From Phialocephala subalpina (Eukaryota > Ascomycota > Leotiomycetes > Helotiales > Mollisiaceae): DNA of 64,000 nucleotides. The stretch covers positions 337,227-401,226 of the forward strand of contig FJOG01000013.1 of assembly GCA_900073065.1 (NCBI GenBank). Direction: 5' to 3'. The position numbers and the translations under genes are program-made. The notes under the pieces were generated by a model. The model worked only from the letters and a program-made list of their open reading frames with translations. It ran no database searches and had not been told where the DNA came from. How positions within the stretch are numbered: the stretch's first letter is position 1; each line of letters starts with the position of its first letter. Shown in pieces: positions 48,162-59,971 of the stretch.

Positions 48162-50268
48162 TCATGGATATGGTTTGTAGCTCCAGATACGAGCTCTCAT
48201 GTCACCAGAGCCAGTGGCAAAGCTGCCACCGCTTGGGCTGGGTGCCACGCTGATGACGCTGTTCTTGTGACCTTGCAACATGAGTTGAGTGTTGCCGGTT
48301 CTTGGGTCCCAGAATTGGACGCCACGATCCTTGGAGCCGGAGAGGACCCAGTTTCCATCGGGAGTAAGGGCGACGGAAAGAACGAAGTCCTGATATATGT
48401 TAGACAGGAAATGTTAAGTCAATTAGGACGACATACCTTGTGACCCTCGAAGGTCTTGATGCAACGTCCACCTTTAGGAGCGTTGTTGGGGTGTCCACCT
48501 CTTGGTGCAACAAGCTCCCACATTTTGATCGTCTTGTCCAAACTACCCGAAACAAGATCCTTGCCGTTTGGCGCGAAGGCAACCGAGTAGACGGAATCCT
48601 TGTGTCCATCGGGGCCCTCAAGACGCTCGACGAGGTATCCAGTGACGGCATCCCAAACGCGCACACTCTTGTCGAGTGAACCGGCGGCGACGAACTTGGT
48701 GTCGGGTGAGATTGCGACAGTGGTGACACCATCCTCAATGCTCAAGGTCAGAACATTTTGGCCTGCCTCAATGTCCCACAGGCGAACAGTGCGGTCTCCA
48801 CTTCCGGAAGCGATAGTTCGGCCATCGCGGGCAAAGTCTAATGAGTAAATGTCTTGCTCGTGACCTGCGAACGTGTTTCGGATCGTTCTTGATGCGATAT
48901 CCCAAACCTACACAGATTAGCGAGACCATCAGACGAAAGCCAAAAATACTTACTCGGATCAATTTGTCCTCCGCACCCGTTGCGAGGAATCTTCCATCAG
49001 GACTGAAGCAAACACTTCTGATGTAGAGATCTCCGACTGAATCGACCGACTCATCCTGAAGGACGCAGACCTTTTGTCCAGTAACGACGTCGAAGATTTG
49101 GGCAGATCTATTGCAACCTGTCGCGACATACTTTCCATCGTGACTGAACCTCACACAGCAGACAACGCTCTCATGCTGGAGAGTGTGCACCAAGTCAACA
49201 TCCAACACACGAGGAACTTCTGGGTTGAAGATCGCGAACCAATCGGCTTCGACCTTCTTTTGGTGGCCTGGGAGACGCTCGAGATCCAACTCAGCAAGAG
49301 CGTTACCAACTCTGAATTGAGGGTGTTGGTTTGGGACCGGGTGGCCAACTTGAGGCGATGCGCCAGCCCGAGGGTCAGGGTATGGGATAGGTTGGTTCAA
49401 CTGAGGGGTCGCTGGGCCACCTGGTCCCCGGTTCAGGATGCGACCTTTACCAGGGCCTGGGGACGCCGTTGATTGCGGAGGCTGAGAGTAGCCATTTGGT
49501 GCCGGTCCCGGATATCCACCACCTTGGAAAGGAGGTTGTTGTTGTGGTGGTGGAGGACCTTGTAGACTTGGTGGGGGCGGTGGTTGTGGCATCTGGTGCT
49601 GAGGTGGACCATGTTGATCTGCTTGTGGGGGAGGTGCAAGTCCTGGAGCGCCTTGTCCTCCTTGTCCTGCCATTATGCCACCGAAAAGATTGCTTGGGCC
49701 GTGTCCAATATCCGGAGGTCGTGAAGCAGAGTTCTGCGACCCACCACCAATAGGTGCGCCCGCGCGAGGGTTTCCTCCTCTAGCCTCTAGTTCGCGGTGA
49801 AGGCGTGCGATTTCCTCATCGTATCTGTAGAACGTTCATTAGCAGGTATTGAGGGTATATAGAAGTGACGTTCGTACTTCGCCTTCAACGCCAAATGTGT
49901 TTGTTCCATAGCATACACTTTTTCTCGTACCATCTGCATCTCCTGGATTTGTTGCGTCACTGTAGAATTTGTTAGTATGTCTTTCATGGATGCTGTAAAA
50001 CAAATGTTGTCACGATTAGGGGTGTCCCAATTGCTCGATGTTTGCCTTCGAATGCGATAGCAGTATGTGCGAATTAGGCAGGACAATCGACGTATACTGC
50101 GAACTGAAATGCTTCTGTAAGAGGAGGCTTACTTGAGTGTTCATAATCATTGCTCGCGCGAGCTTGGTTCTCAAACTCGGCGCGAATATTCTCGAGCAGT
50201 TCATTCAAACGGGCATTTCCTGCTCCGGGAGCAGGTCCTAGCCCACGGTGAGGATTATACATTGACAT
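48162..50268 (-). CDS. TUP1: Transcriptional corepressor Tup1/RcoA (WD40)
   Basis: Five exons (50268-50133, 49959-49878, 49824-48954, 48907-48437, 48389-48162) give 595 aa. The N-terminal tetramerisation and Ssn6-binding helix is [18 protein letters not shown]...[21 protein letters not shown] long Pro/Gln/Gly-rich linker follows, then [20 protein letters not shown]. The WD40 propeller carries [93 protein letters not shown] and [19 protein letters not shown], ending YKPYP. With Ssn6/Cyc8 it represses genes for glucose response, morphology and secondary metabolism. All phases close. The gene sits between the two promoter-like arrays. Confidence 0.97.
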
Positions 50269-50774
50269 CCTGAAGGGTCGACACCGAAGCTATTGTAGCG
50301 TGGACAACAACAGCAGCCAACTCCAAAATATTTGCTGGGTACCCGAGAGTATATTATTGACGGGCAGCAGTCGTTGTTGACGGCGACGAGGTGTTGATGG
50401 ATGTTGAGTGCGCCTCGGGAAGAGCACACGAGGTCGTGCGCCAAAACAGGGCTGGCTGACTGAGGATGTCAAATTTGGCGTGCGTTTGTAGCTCTTGGAG
50501 GGATGTCGCACAGCTAGGATCCGAAGATGCAACGGCCGTCGATGGATGGTCGAAGGTATTCGCGAATCTCGATGCGTTGTCGTGTTGATGGCGACAGACT
50601 TCCTTTTTAGCGTGGGGAATGGAATGATGACAAGAAGAGAAGAAAGGTCTGTTGCATGGAAGAAGCAACTTTGCCTTAACCAGTGCTGCTGCTTCCACTT
50701 GGGGCTCGTTACGGCAGGCGCGAATGAGACTCCATCTCTCCTTCCCGCACGAACTCACCTTACCCACGCCAGCC

Positions 50775-50802
50775 GACAGGGAAGACAGGGAAGACAGGGA
50801 AG
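50775..50802. repeat. Tandem repeat, 3 x 9 bp
   Basis: Three copies of gacagggaa about 510 bp upstream of TUP1. Confidence 0.9.
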
Positions 50803-51552
50803 CTACGACGAAGCGAAAGGGGGCGAAGGCTAAGACGGGCTAGGCCGGGCTAGGATAAACTAAGAGAGGAAACCACGTTCTGCCTGGTACTCCTTCGTAA
50901 CGTTTCGCAAGCCAAAGAACGGTAGGGCGGCGTGTGCCGATAAAAAAGCCACGCGGAGAAAGCCATAATCTAGGATTAAAGTTGCCGGAGATAGCCACAC
51001 GAGTGGTATGAGCCACAGATTACGCGATCGTCGATTCTTTTAAACACAAACGGGCGTGTATCGATCAAGGGCCGTGGCATGCATGTCTCCGCAGGCGCTT
51101 TTTGTCTGTGTCCCCCAGTTCCCAGCATCCCAGGAGATTCGGTTCCTCGCAGCGGTGTGGATGGACGCCTTGGCTTGAAATAACCACGATGAAGGACCGC
51201 GAAGAAATCCACGCTAGAACCAACAGAGTGCCCAAAATCGGGTTTAATCAACCATGGTGCAACGCATATTTACTCGCCACTACAATAGTCCCCGTTGTTG
51301 TTTTCTCCGGCGTCGTGATGAAGAATTGATGAAGAGTTCATGAAGAAATCATGCATCATCACGAGGGTGTTTACCCCATACTCGCAACACAGACCCGTCA
51401 ATTTTCCGGTATGGTACATACAGTACAGCACACCCTCAGGATTTGGAGCGAGGTGAAATAATCAAGCGCCCGACCCGAAGCAGAAAACAAGCCCAGCAGG
51501 CATCAGTCACATACGGTTAGACAGGGTATCAGATCCCTTCTCAAACGTGCAT

Positions 51553-51578
51553 ATCTGCAGTATCTGCAGTATCTGCAG
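51553..51578. repeat. Tandem repeat, 3 x 9 bp with PstI-like palindromes
   Basis: Three copies of atctgcagt in the TUP1-ERG3 intergenic region. Each contains the palindrome ctgcag. Confidence 0.9.
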
Positions 51579-52674
51579 CTGCAACCCTGCCCTCCAGCCT
51601 CTCAACCCAGCCTGTCATCATCCCGCGGTCTGATTGTTGCGCAATCGGCCAGCAACAACGTCAACCGAGGAGGCGAGATTGGAAGCCGTGAAAGGGGTGT
51701 CACGGGATGGAAGAGGAAAAAGGATTCCCGTTTCATACTAGAGTGTCAACACCCTGAAGAGAAGCGCCGAGCAATGCTTCTTCGTGCAGATCTTCAGACG
51801 AAAAGACTCCTCAGACGGAACCTCCCTTCTTGTAGTGATGTATCACGTGCCGTCCGATGTTTTGGAACGTGGGATTCTTCCAGTGTTTGAGCTTCTGCGT
51901 TGAGAGGGGCAGATGCAGAGATCGAAACTTTCAGCACCCAAGCGTAGCTTTAAACGTCATGTCTGCTTATCAGATCCCACTCAGCTCCACGTCTGTGAGC
52001 ACGAATGAACCGTGATGCGATGTTTGACTTCAGGAGACGGCTCTACCCATTCCTTCAAAACAGTTTCTTAGTTGCTTCAAACCTTGAGCGGCAACAGCTC
52101 ATATATATCCAGAACATTGCTCACGCACCGATAGATTCAGGGGGAAGAGCTGTCGGTCATCTCCATCAACATCCAACCATCTTACGAGTACGAATCTCGG
52201 TGAATTCGCTTTATTGGCTGCCCACGCGTTTTGTGCCTCAAGTCGTCCGAATTCTCGAATGTATCCTGACTTTCTCACGTCTTTTCGGCACGGTAACTTC
52301 TGAATCCGGGTTCAGTTTATCGCACCACCATTTTGTCATGCGTGAGTTCAACGGCCCGCCGTAGTCGCTCTCCATTTCCTCAGATGGACGCTTCTCATTC
52401 GTCTACAGGACCAATTTAATTGACTAATAAGGTTTAACGCACGATCGACTTTGGCCAGGAACGGCGATCAACAAATTTCACCGCAGGGGAGAGGTATTAC
52501 AAGAGAGAAACATCTTCCTCTCCTCTCCTTTACATCGCGACCTGCTTCACATCAATCAATCCCGCGACGACGAAGTCGACTAAACCCATTCATTTGGAGT
52601 TTGCACGCCAGATATCCTTCAGTACATCTATTCTCTGCAGTCTGTCAACCCCTTGAGGGCACAATACCGCCACC

Positions 52675-53768
52675 ATGGATATCGCCCTCGAGCTATGCGA
52701 TACCTACATCTTCGATTACATGTACGCTGCAGTTCTGCCAGCCCAGCCAGCGCCGTATAACTTGAAGGATGGATTGGGGAATGCGACATCATTGGACTTC
52801 AAAGCTGCTTCGCCGTGGCAGTTCTCGCCCGCCAGTTCCATACTCTCCTTCTCGCCTTCGGACGCAGCATACATGAGCGCTTGGGACAGAGACAACATCT
52901 ATCGACAAGCCTTCTCTCTGTTCCTCATTACATGGTACATCCCTCGCAGGCTCCTATCATGCACTGTCTCTAATAACTTCGCAGGATCGCAGGCGCCGCA
53001 ATTTACTTCATCGTCTCCTCCCTCTCCTACGTTTTCGTCTTCGACAAAACGACCTTCCAACATCCCAAGTTCCTCAAGAATCAGATTCGCATGGAGATCA
53101 AACAAGCCGTCGGAGCAATGCCCTGGATCTCCGTCCTCACCGTCCCCTTCTTCCTTGCCGAAGTACGCGGATACTCCAAACTCTATGATGTCCTCGCAGA
53201 CGAACCATACCCTTACTACAACTACCTCCAATTCCCGCTCTTCCTCATCTTCACCGACTTCTGCATCTATTGGATCCATCGAGGACTGCATCATCCTTTG
53301 ATTTACAAGAATCTGCATAAGCCACATCATAAATGGATCATGCCAACCCCCTACGCCTCAGTCGCTTTCCACCCCGTTGACGGATGGATGCAATCGGTTC
53401 CTTACCACGTCTTCCCATTCATCTTCCCGCTGCAGAAATTCGCGTACCTGGCTCTATTCTTCTTCGTTCAGATCTGGACTGTGTTGATCCACGATGGCGA
53501 GTACGTCTCGGATTCTCCAATCCTAAATGGAGCAGCATGTCACACGATGCATCATTTGTATTTCAACTATAATTATGGACAGTACACGACGCTTTGGGAT
53601 CGATTGGGAGGCAGCTACAGAAAGCCCAACGAGGAGTTGTTCAGGAGGGAGAGTAAGATGGGGCAAAAGGAGTGGGAGAGGCAGGTTGCCGAAATGGAGA
53701 AGATTGTTAAGGTTGTAGAGGGTGAGGATGATCGTTCATACGGTGCTGAGGAGAAGAAGACCATTTAA
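52675..53768 (+). CDS. ERG3: Sterol C5-desaturase Erg3
   Basis: Two exons (52675-52934 and 52985-53768) give 347 aa. The product starts MDIALELCDTYIFDYMYAAV. Membrane segments include IAGAAIYFIVSSLSYVFVF and FPLFLIFTDFCIYW. The di-iron histidine clusters of the fatty-acid hydroxylase superfamily (PF04116) are visible: HRGLHH, HKPHHK and HTMHH, with HDGEY between. The enzyme introduces the C5-C6 double bond of ergosterol in the ER. The intron is 50 nt, GTACAT...TCGCAG, and splits a Trp codon. The ATG has a good context (caccATGg). The tail is acidic and lysine-rich. Confidence 0.95.
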
Positions 53769-54660
53769 ATGAGATGTAATTCTTCTCTTTGGATGATGGA
53801 AGGCAGCTTGCGTAATATTGGTGGGAGTGATTGGAGGGCAAGCTGATGGAGCTTCTGGAAGCCAAGACGGAGACTCTTCACATCCGTTCAAGAGTGGAGA
53901 TGAGATGGACCGTCAGGTCTCCACCCGAGAACGAGAGAGAGATGCTGCAGGAGGGCACCGACGCTGTAGATACCGGCACGAGAGAAATGGGAGGCAATGA
54001 TTGATCGACTGCATACTGGATGGGCGTTGGGGTTTGGGTCTCTTCTTGATCCTTGTTTTTTATATATAGATGACGGAGCTAATCCTGGTGGAGGATCGGT
54101 ACGTCGAAAACCTAATACCACTCGTTCTTTTGTGTACTTTTTCTACCACTACGATTGTGTTTGAAACAGCTCGTGTCTTTGTGCTTGGTATTGATGTTCC
54201 CAAGTGGGTGTCGAGTTTTGGGGATGGGTGACGGCCAATCGAAGTCTCGATCACGCCATGTGGTACTCCATCGGGTTGCAATACCGTGTTGTTGCCAAAA
54301 CCAAGCGTCTGGTCAGACTACATCGTACCCTCCACTCGTTCACCGACGAACTCTCATCCCTTCCAACCGCAAGCTTCAAAATTCAATCGTTCACGTTCTC
54401 GAACCTGCTTCACGAGGCTGCTTAGCGTAGAAACACTATATTGATTCTGGGGGTCAACATTGTGGTCTCGCACCTTTCGATATAACATCAACGATTCAAC
54501 ACTACCTCGCCTCCTTACCTCTCTCCTGCCTCGACGTCCTCCCCATCTCAATCAAGCCTGTTCTCCTCTCCCTGCTTCCCAAAAAGGGTCAGGTGCTCCA
54601 CCTCCACATCACATCCTCCCCACCGCCTCATGAATCCAGTATGGGGTGCTAGACAGCACC
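53769..54660. other. ERG3 3' flank, no gene seen
   Basis: 0.9 kb without a supported gene. ORFs under 95 codons overlap on both strands. Confidence 0.45.
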
Positions 54661-56597
54661 ACAAATGGCAACAAGAACTCCATTCTCTCAACCCCTGAAG
54701 CCAAGTGGCCCCTTGAAAGCTCGAGACAACATCAAGAAGAGAAAAGAGAGGGGAAAACGGTCGCTAGAAGTTAGGAGGTGTAGAATGAAGAGACGGCGTT
54801 TAGCCAAAACCACCACAGATATCTCGTCTGCTCGCTTTACCATGGTATCAATGTCTCTTCGCTTTGAGGGAGGTAGGGGTGATTTTATACTCTCCGCGAG
54901 TGGGAGAGGTGAGGTTGGAGTGAGCAAGTAGAGTGCGAATGAGAGGGGTGGCTGTTTTCAGATTGAATATTCTTTCTACATGCAACCAAAATCTGGGGAG
55001 CAGACGCGAGTACCGCTTTCTCAAATCTCAAGGGACGAGTGCGGTATATAAACCCCCATCTTCCTTTTTTCCCCTGCAACCATTTGTCTCCCAACATCTG
55101 GCAGCACGTCCACGGATTCAGATCACGACAAGCCTCCTCCACCTCTCCCACTTTCACGTTTTTTTCTTCTTCTCCGGATTCTCTTGCAAAAGCACACCAC
55201 GCCTTCCCAATCCTTCATCACCACCACAAATACCCCCACATTTTGACAGCAAACTCGGAGTTAGCAGCAAGAACAACCCTTTCTCGGAATTCCAAGCCAA
55301 GTGGCCCTCAAAACTCTCTCGGGATAGAAGAAAGAAGGAGCAACCGACGCGAGGAAATAGTTAAGTCTTAAAGCAAGAAACAGAATCCCTCCACCTCTGT
55401 GTGGTCTATCTTGGGACATTTGACGCTTCCGTTGATCTCAAAGCGTGGTGGAGGGAGGGCATTTACACTCTCCTCGAAAGCCAGAAACGCTCAAGCGAGT
55501 GCTGAATCCATTCGCGTGACTTGGTTTTCGATCATTGGATCTCATCTTCTTCCAGTCTTTTCTATAAAGGGAGCGCCTGATGTCGAGAGCAAGATATAAA
55601 TAAACTCCACACTCAATGGCAGCTATCCATATCAGCAAAGACACGTGAATATCATTGAAGCCGAAGCTCCGAGGACGTGGGTTTTGCGCTGCGTGCTTTC
55701 TGCAAAGGTCATTCCTACGCCCTGATCGCTATCCCAAGATTCAAGTGAAAATGGAAGGGAGGGGTGTGATTGTGATTGTGAGTTTAGCGAGGCGCGGGAG
55801 TGAAGAGGACCGGTACATGTGGCAAGGAAGTTGATAGCGAAAGTCCCTGAAGGATTTATAAATTTGCGAACTAAGTAGTGCGCAGGAGTCAGTATCTCGA
55901 CTGAGATGAGCAATTAAAGGAGAGCAATAAGCATAGCCTACCGTCGAGAAGTCCTTAACTTGCTCATCATGCTTTCTTGCACGGTGTTATGAATACTGCT
56001 TGTCTTTACCTTTCAGAAATGGAGGGTTAGGGGGTTCTTTGTAGGAGTATGCTGCGGGTTATTTTGAATCCTTGCTTTTGCTTTTGGTTGTCTTTGTATG
56101 GTGAGTGAAAATGATAGGCACGAGTGTGCTTTCAGAAGAGTCCATGAGCGATTGAGGAGTATAAACTCATACTCTCAGCTTTGAGGAGAGGTACAAAACG
56201 AATTCACAACTGGCGGAGGGGGCCACATGGAGCACCGATCAAGCAGATTCTTCGTTTTCCGTACTAGCTAAAAGGATGATCGCTCCATATCTGGTTCTGC
56301 TCAGTTTCTTCCGAGGGGGGAAAAGAGGGTCGGCTCGAATTTGGGGTTTAAGTCTAGGACGTAGTGTTGAAAATGTGACGATGAGGGGTTTGACAGCGAA
56401 ATCTCAGAGGGACTTGTGCATCAGCGAGCCAAGTAGTGCTTAGATCTTGACCCAGGCGAAGAAGTAAGAGATAAAGAGAAGGATAGCTACAGCCCAGAAA
56501 ATATCTGGCGATCTTGGAGCTTCTGGAGGTACACCGTGGTGCGCACTCTTTTAGTGACTGCTCGGGTGTCTGCTTCTCAACTGAGGGTGGGAGGGAG

Positions 56598-56721
56598 TAT
56601 TTATAGAGCCTTAGGATTTAGGATAGGCCAATTTAGATTTCTGCTTAGAGAGACGAAGCTGTAAGTACGAGTATGCCTTCTCGAAGGACTAGATACGTGT
56701 GCTTGAGGTAGGGTATAAAAC
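56598..56721. promoter_or_regulatory. Divergent TATA pair (module B4)
   Basis: Minus-strand TATAAATA at 56598-56605 and plus-strand TATAAAAC at 56714-56721, 116 bp apart, with a GAGTATGCCTTCTC motif between them. Confidence 0.5.
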
Positions 56722-57501
56722 CCCTCTAACCTTCTCCTTCTCTCCAAACATTCGTACCTGACAAGTGATAGCATCCTCGTGGTAGCAAAGATCACGCAAA
56801 ATGTCCCCGCACCTACTGCAACAGATCTTGACTTTGCGTGCATCACTCCAATACTTTCTACCTTCTCAAGTCTAAAGCCAAGTATGGTGTGCGGATCTAG
56901 GTTGGTTTGAAGTGACAGCAATGCTCAAGTTGACAACAAACCCCCAGAACCACCTTCGATCCCTCAAGCCGAGTAGCGATTCCGAACGAGATGAATAGGA
57001 AGCAAGGAGGAGAGAACGAGAAAGTAAAATGACCTTGACGTAGAACATTTTCTAGGTTAGGACACAGCTTTCTCGAGGTCATCGCTGATGTACAGTACCT
57101 ACGTAGCGTTGATCTGGTATCTGCTTCTCTGCTTTGGAGAGTGAAGGTGTATTTATAGGACAGTTAGTCAGTTTGAGGTTTGATTCTGCTTTAGTTCTGC
57201 CTCAACATAGGTTCTGTGATCTTGAGCTAGACGCTCTGTGAAATGCTCGGCGCATCGTAGAGATGACAGGAATCCGAAAACCGACAGCACCACTCCCAGA
57301 AGGGACTTTTGATCTTCCTTTTGTCTACCAGTCGGTGTTCGAAATTGATCACGGGGGGAGGGGAAGAAGAAGAAGGGAATAAAAAGCACAAGTTCAAGTC
57401 GAGCATCGGGAAGTCTTTGGTCGGGACTGGCCGTTGAAACCGTTTTTTCAACCGTTACATGTAAAATGGTATCTGCTTCGAAACCTTAGAGGAAGGAGTG
57501 A

Positions 57502-57645
57502 TATTTATAGGAGAATGGGAGGCTGGGAGAGCAAGCCAAGTCAGGTTTTTGCTTTGCTTTCTTTTGCCTCGAGACTTCGAACTGACATGCCTAAGTATAC
57601 CTTTTCGCAAGGGATTATACGTGTGCTAAGGGTAGGGTATAAAAC
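57502..57645. promoter_or_regulatory. Divergent TATA pair (module B6)
   Basis: Minus-strand TATAAATA at 57502-57509 and plus-strand TATAAAAC at 57638-57645. The context gtagggtataaaacccctc is almost the same as in the 56714 copy. Confidence 0.55.
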
Positions 57646-58062
57646 CCTCCTCCGAAGCTTAAAGGAGAAGCACAAAGCGACACAGATCCAGGCATTTCTT
57701 GAAGGTGGCACGATCGAGCAATCCCTCACTGTATGTAATTTCTCACAATTATCGTACCATTGTTGGGACCTCTGCTCAGCTTCTTCCTATAGGAGCGAGA
57801 AGAGAGAGATTCTGTGATTTCGAGTCGGTTTGCTGGCACGTTGTGGGAATGACAGCGGGAGCGAATTTGAGAGCAAAGTTCTAGGCCTACTTCTCTAGGT
57901 CTTCCTTTTCTTCACTAGGTGGCGAGTAGGATTGGGAATGACATGAAGAAGTAGGAGGGGACAGGGGGCACGGCCTAGAGCTAGGAGGTCCTTGGTTGGG
58001 ACTCGGCCATCTATGAATGGATCTGTTGTCTCTGACTCTCAAATTTGGAGGGCGAGGTGGAT

Positions 58063-58218
58063 TTTATACCTGAATAGAAAGGGTAGATTCAGCCAGCACA
58101 TCAATTTGGCTTCTTCACTTTCCGCTTCCTTTTTACTTCGAGAGGCGAGTTGGCAGGTGCGAGTGCGCCTTCTCAGGAATGAGAGGAGGATACGAGAGGT
58201 TAAGGTGGGGTATAAAAT
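58063..58218. promoter_or_regulatory. Divergent TATA pair (module B7)
   Basis: Minus-strand TATAAAAT at about 58061-58068 and plus-strand TATAAAAT at 58211-58218. GAGTGCGCCTTCTC lies between them at 58161. Confidence 0.55.
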
Positions 58219-59971
58219 CATCCTCGAATCTCAAGAGGGAGGACAAGAACTAAGATATATTATGTGCTATCTGCGATAGTTGAGAATGGCATGCTCTTCG
58301 TTCTTCGTGCTACATCGAGAGATAATTCCTCCGTCCTTGGGTCTCTGCGGCTCCTTTCAGAAGAAGGGAAAAGCGCGATTTGGAGTAGGCTGTGGGGCCT
58401 AGGTGGAGGCTTGGAATTCAAATGACAACGGCGGTCGACTTGATAGCAGAAGCCGCAGCCCAAGCTGAAAAGGGGCGAGGTCCCAAGAGAGGAGTCAGGA
58501 CTTGAGCAAGAGTGAGAGTAAACCTCCAGCCAAGAAGAAACAAAGAGAATAAACTTAACGAGGAGTGGAAGAAGCAGCCATGTGAATTGTTGGTGTAATT
58601 GACATGTGTGGTTGAAGCTCCAAAGTTCGCAGCTCTGGTCAGTCTTTTATAGTCGGGCGGAGCGGGGTTCAGCGGGTTTAAGGAAGGTGATTTGAGACAG
58701 CAGGAACGAATTTCACCTCAAAGTACGACATGATTTTCGCGTCGGTGTGAAGAAGCGTCACTTAAGTTGAGGGTTCAAGTGACTTAGTGAATAATTACAG
58801 TTTGTCTACAAGTCGGACCCCATTTTCGTTTTTAGACCTAAGGGTAATATAAACCTCCCTACCCAGTCTTCTCAACTACATCATTAACAAGGCAAGAAAG
58901 CAGTGCATCAAGCTTAGACCAAAAAGTTCTTGGCTTAGCCTGCTAGATCAATGTTCATGCATCTCATTTCCTAGCCTTTCCACCCTTCCCTTAACTCCTC
59001 TATCAAAACTTCTCTATTGCATGATCATATGCACCTCAAAATTGCAAGTGGTTTCTATTATTATGGTCACTTTGGAGTTTAAAAAGAGGAAGTATAAAAG
59101 CCCGAGTTGAATTGATAGTTGGCTCGCTTGACTTTCTCGCTTATGTACTCTACCCCTCATTCAGGGGAACATGCCGTGAAAGCAATCACCGAACTGACTC
59201 CGACAAATGTAAGTGGTCAATTTTGATCCATGCGGTGACCGTGCAATGGAATCCCTCCTATCATTCTTGTCTTGCTCAAATGATTAAACTGTGGAGAAAG
59301 CAAACTCACGTCATGGATGGCACTGCTTTTTTTTACCAGTGGGTCACGTGTTGAAATTGCCCCGCGTTCTCAAAGCAAGACTTGTTGAAAACCCCATGTT
59401 CCAATCCAAAAGCCAGAAACAGTGCTCCGAAGTTCTATTCTAGGATCTTAGGCTGATCAGGACTCTTCAACTTCTTCTCATCCAAGAAAACACAATACGC
59501 GACGACACTTCAAAGTTGATAATGGACGTGAATCCTCCTCTTCGCCTTTATTTTGTGGAGACAGCAGTCCAGGACGAGACAAACAACCTCTTTGCTGATA
59601 ATCAATTCTTTTCGCTGATAATTCTTTATCCGCCAAGTCTCCTCTAGCAGGGTTCAACACTTGACAGCTAATAAATCTTAACAATAAACAAGCTAGGCTA
59701 ACGAGACAAGTATCACATCTTTGTCGTGGGGAAAGATTGGAAGCAGGTAAGGGACGTCGTAATGAATACGGTCAAGCAGATGAGTGACAGTAGTGGGACA
59801 TATCCAGACATAAAGCACGCAGAGAATCCTCACGCTCACGTTGAGTGCGGTCGCCATAACCAGGAAATCGAAGAGGGGTTGGAGCTTAAGTACCCCGATT
59901 CCGCCCCATGTGTGGTCCCCACGCTTCAATCGCACCACCCTCCCTGCCTTAACTAGAGTAGCGCTTCATCT

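Larger units (their letters stand above)
50269..52674. other. 2.4-kb shared upstream region of TUP1 and ERG3
   Basis: The two genes diverge from here. No gene is supported; ORFs such as 52005-52364 (+) lack family features. Two short tandem repeats lie inside. A long promoter is usual for fungal TUP1. Confidence 0.5.
54664..59100. repeat. Array B: diverged promoter-like modules without ORFs
   Basis: About nine modules. Plus TATA boxes: 55045, 55595, 56160, 56714, 57638, 58211, 58848 and 59093. TTGACAGC/AC-like elements: 55243, 55831, 56390, 56913/56930, 57849 and 58432, 198-236 bp after the matching TATA. Minus TATA boxes: 54883, about 55463 (degenerate), 56598, 57150, 57502, 58063 and 58644. 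A GAGTGCGCCTT-like motif lies between the two TATA boxes (58161, 56669, 56120). Downstream of the TTGACAGC element several modules share gcgagccaagtagtgc or aagccaagtggccc (54699, 55293, 55866, 56424). The 54664-54711 and 55246-55308 segments align well. Minus-strand leaders at 58010 and 57435 also align (ATGGCCGAGTCCC against ACGGCCAGTCCC). Confidence 0.65.

Noticed and set aside
52005..52364. 119-codon ORF upstream of ERG3
   Set aside because: It lies in the promoter region, has no domain and no splice or coding pattern.
56897..57082. 61-codon Cys/Phe-rich minus-strand ORF in array B
   Set aside because: The corresponding segments of sister modules carry stops and different frames, so it is not a repeated gene.
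54664..59100. Array B as a transposon cluster
   Set aside because: No transposase or reverse transcriptase ORF, no terminal inverted repeats and no target-site duplications could be seen.
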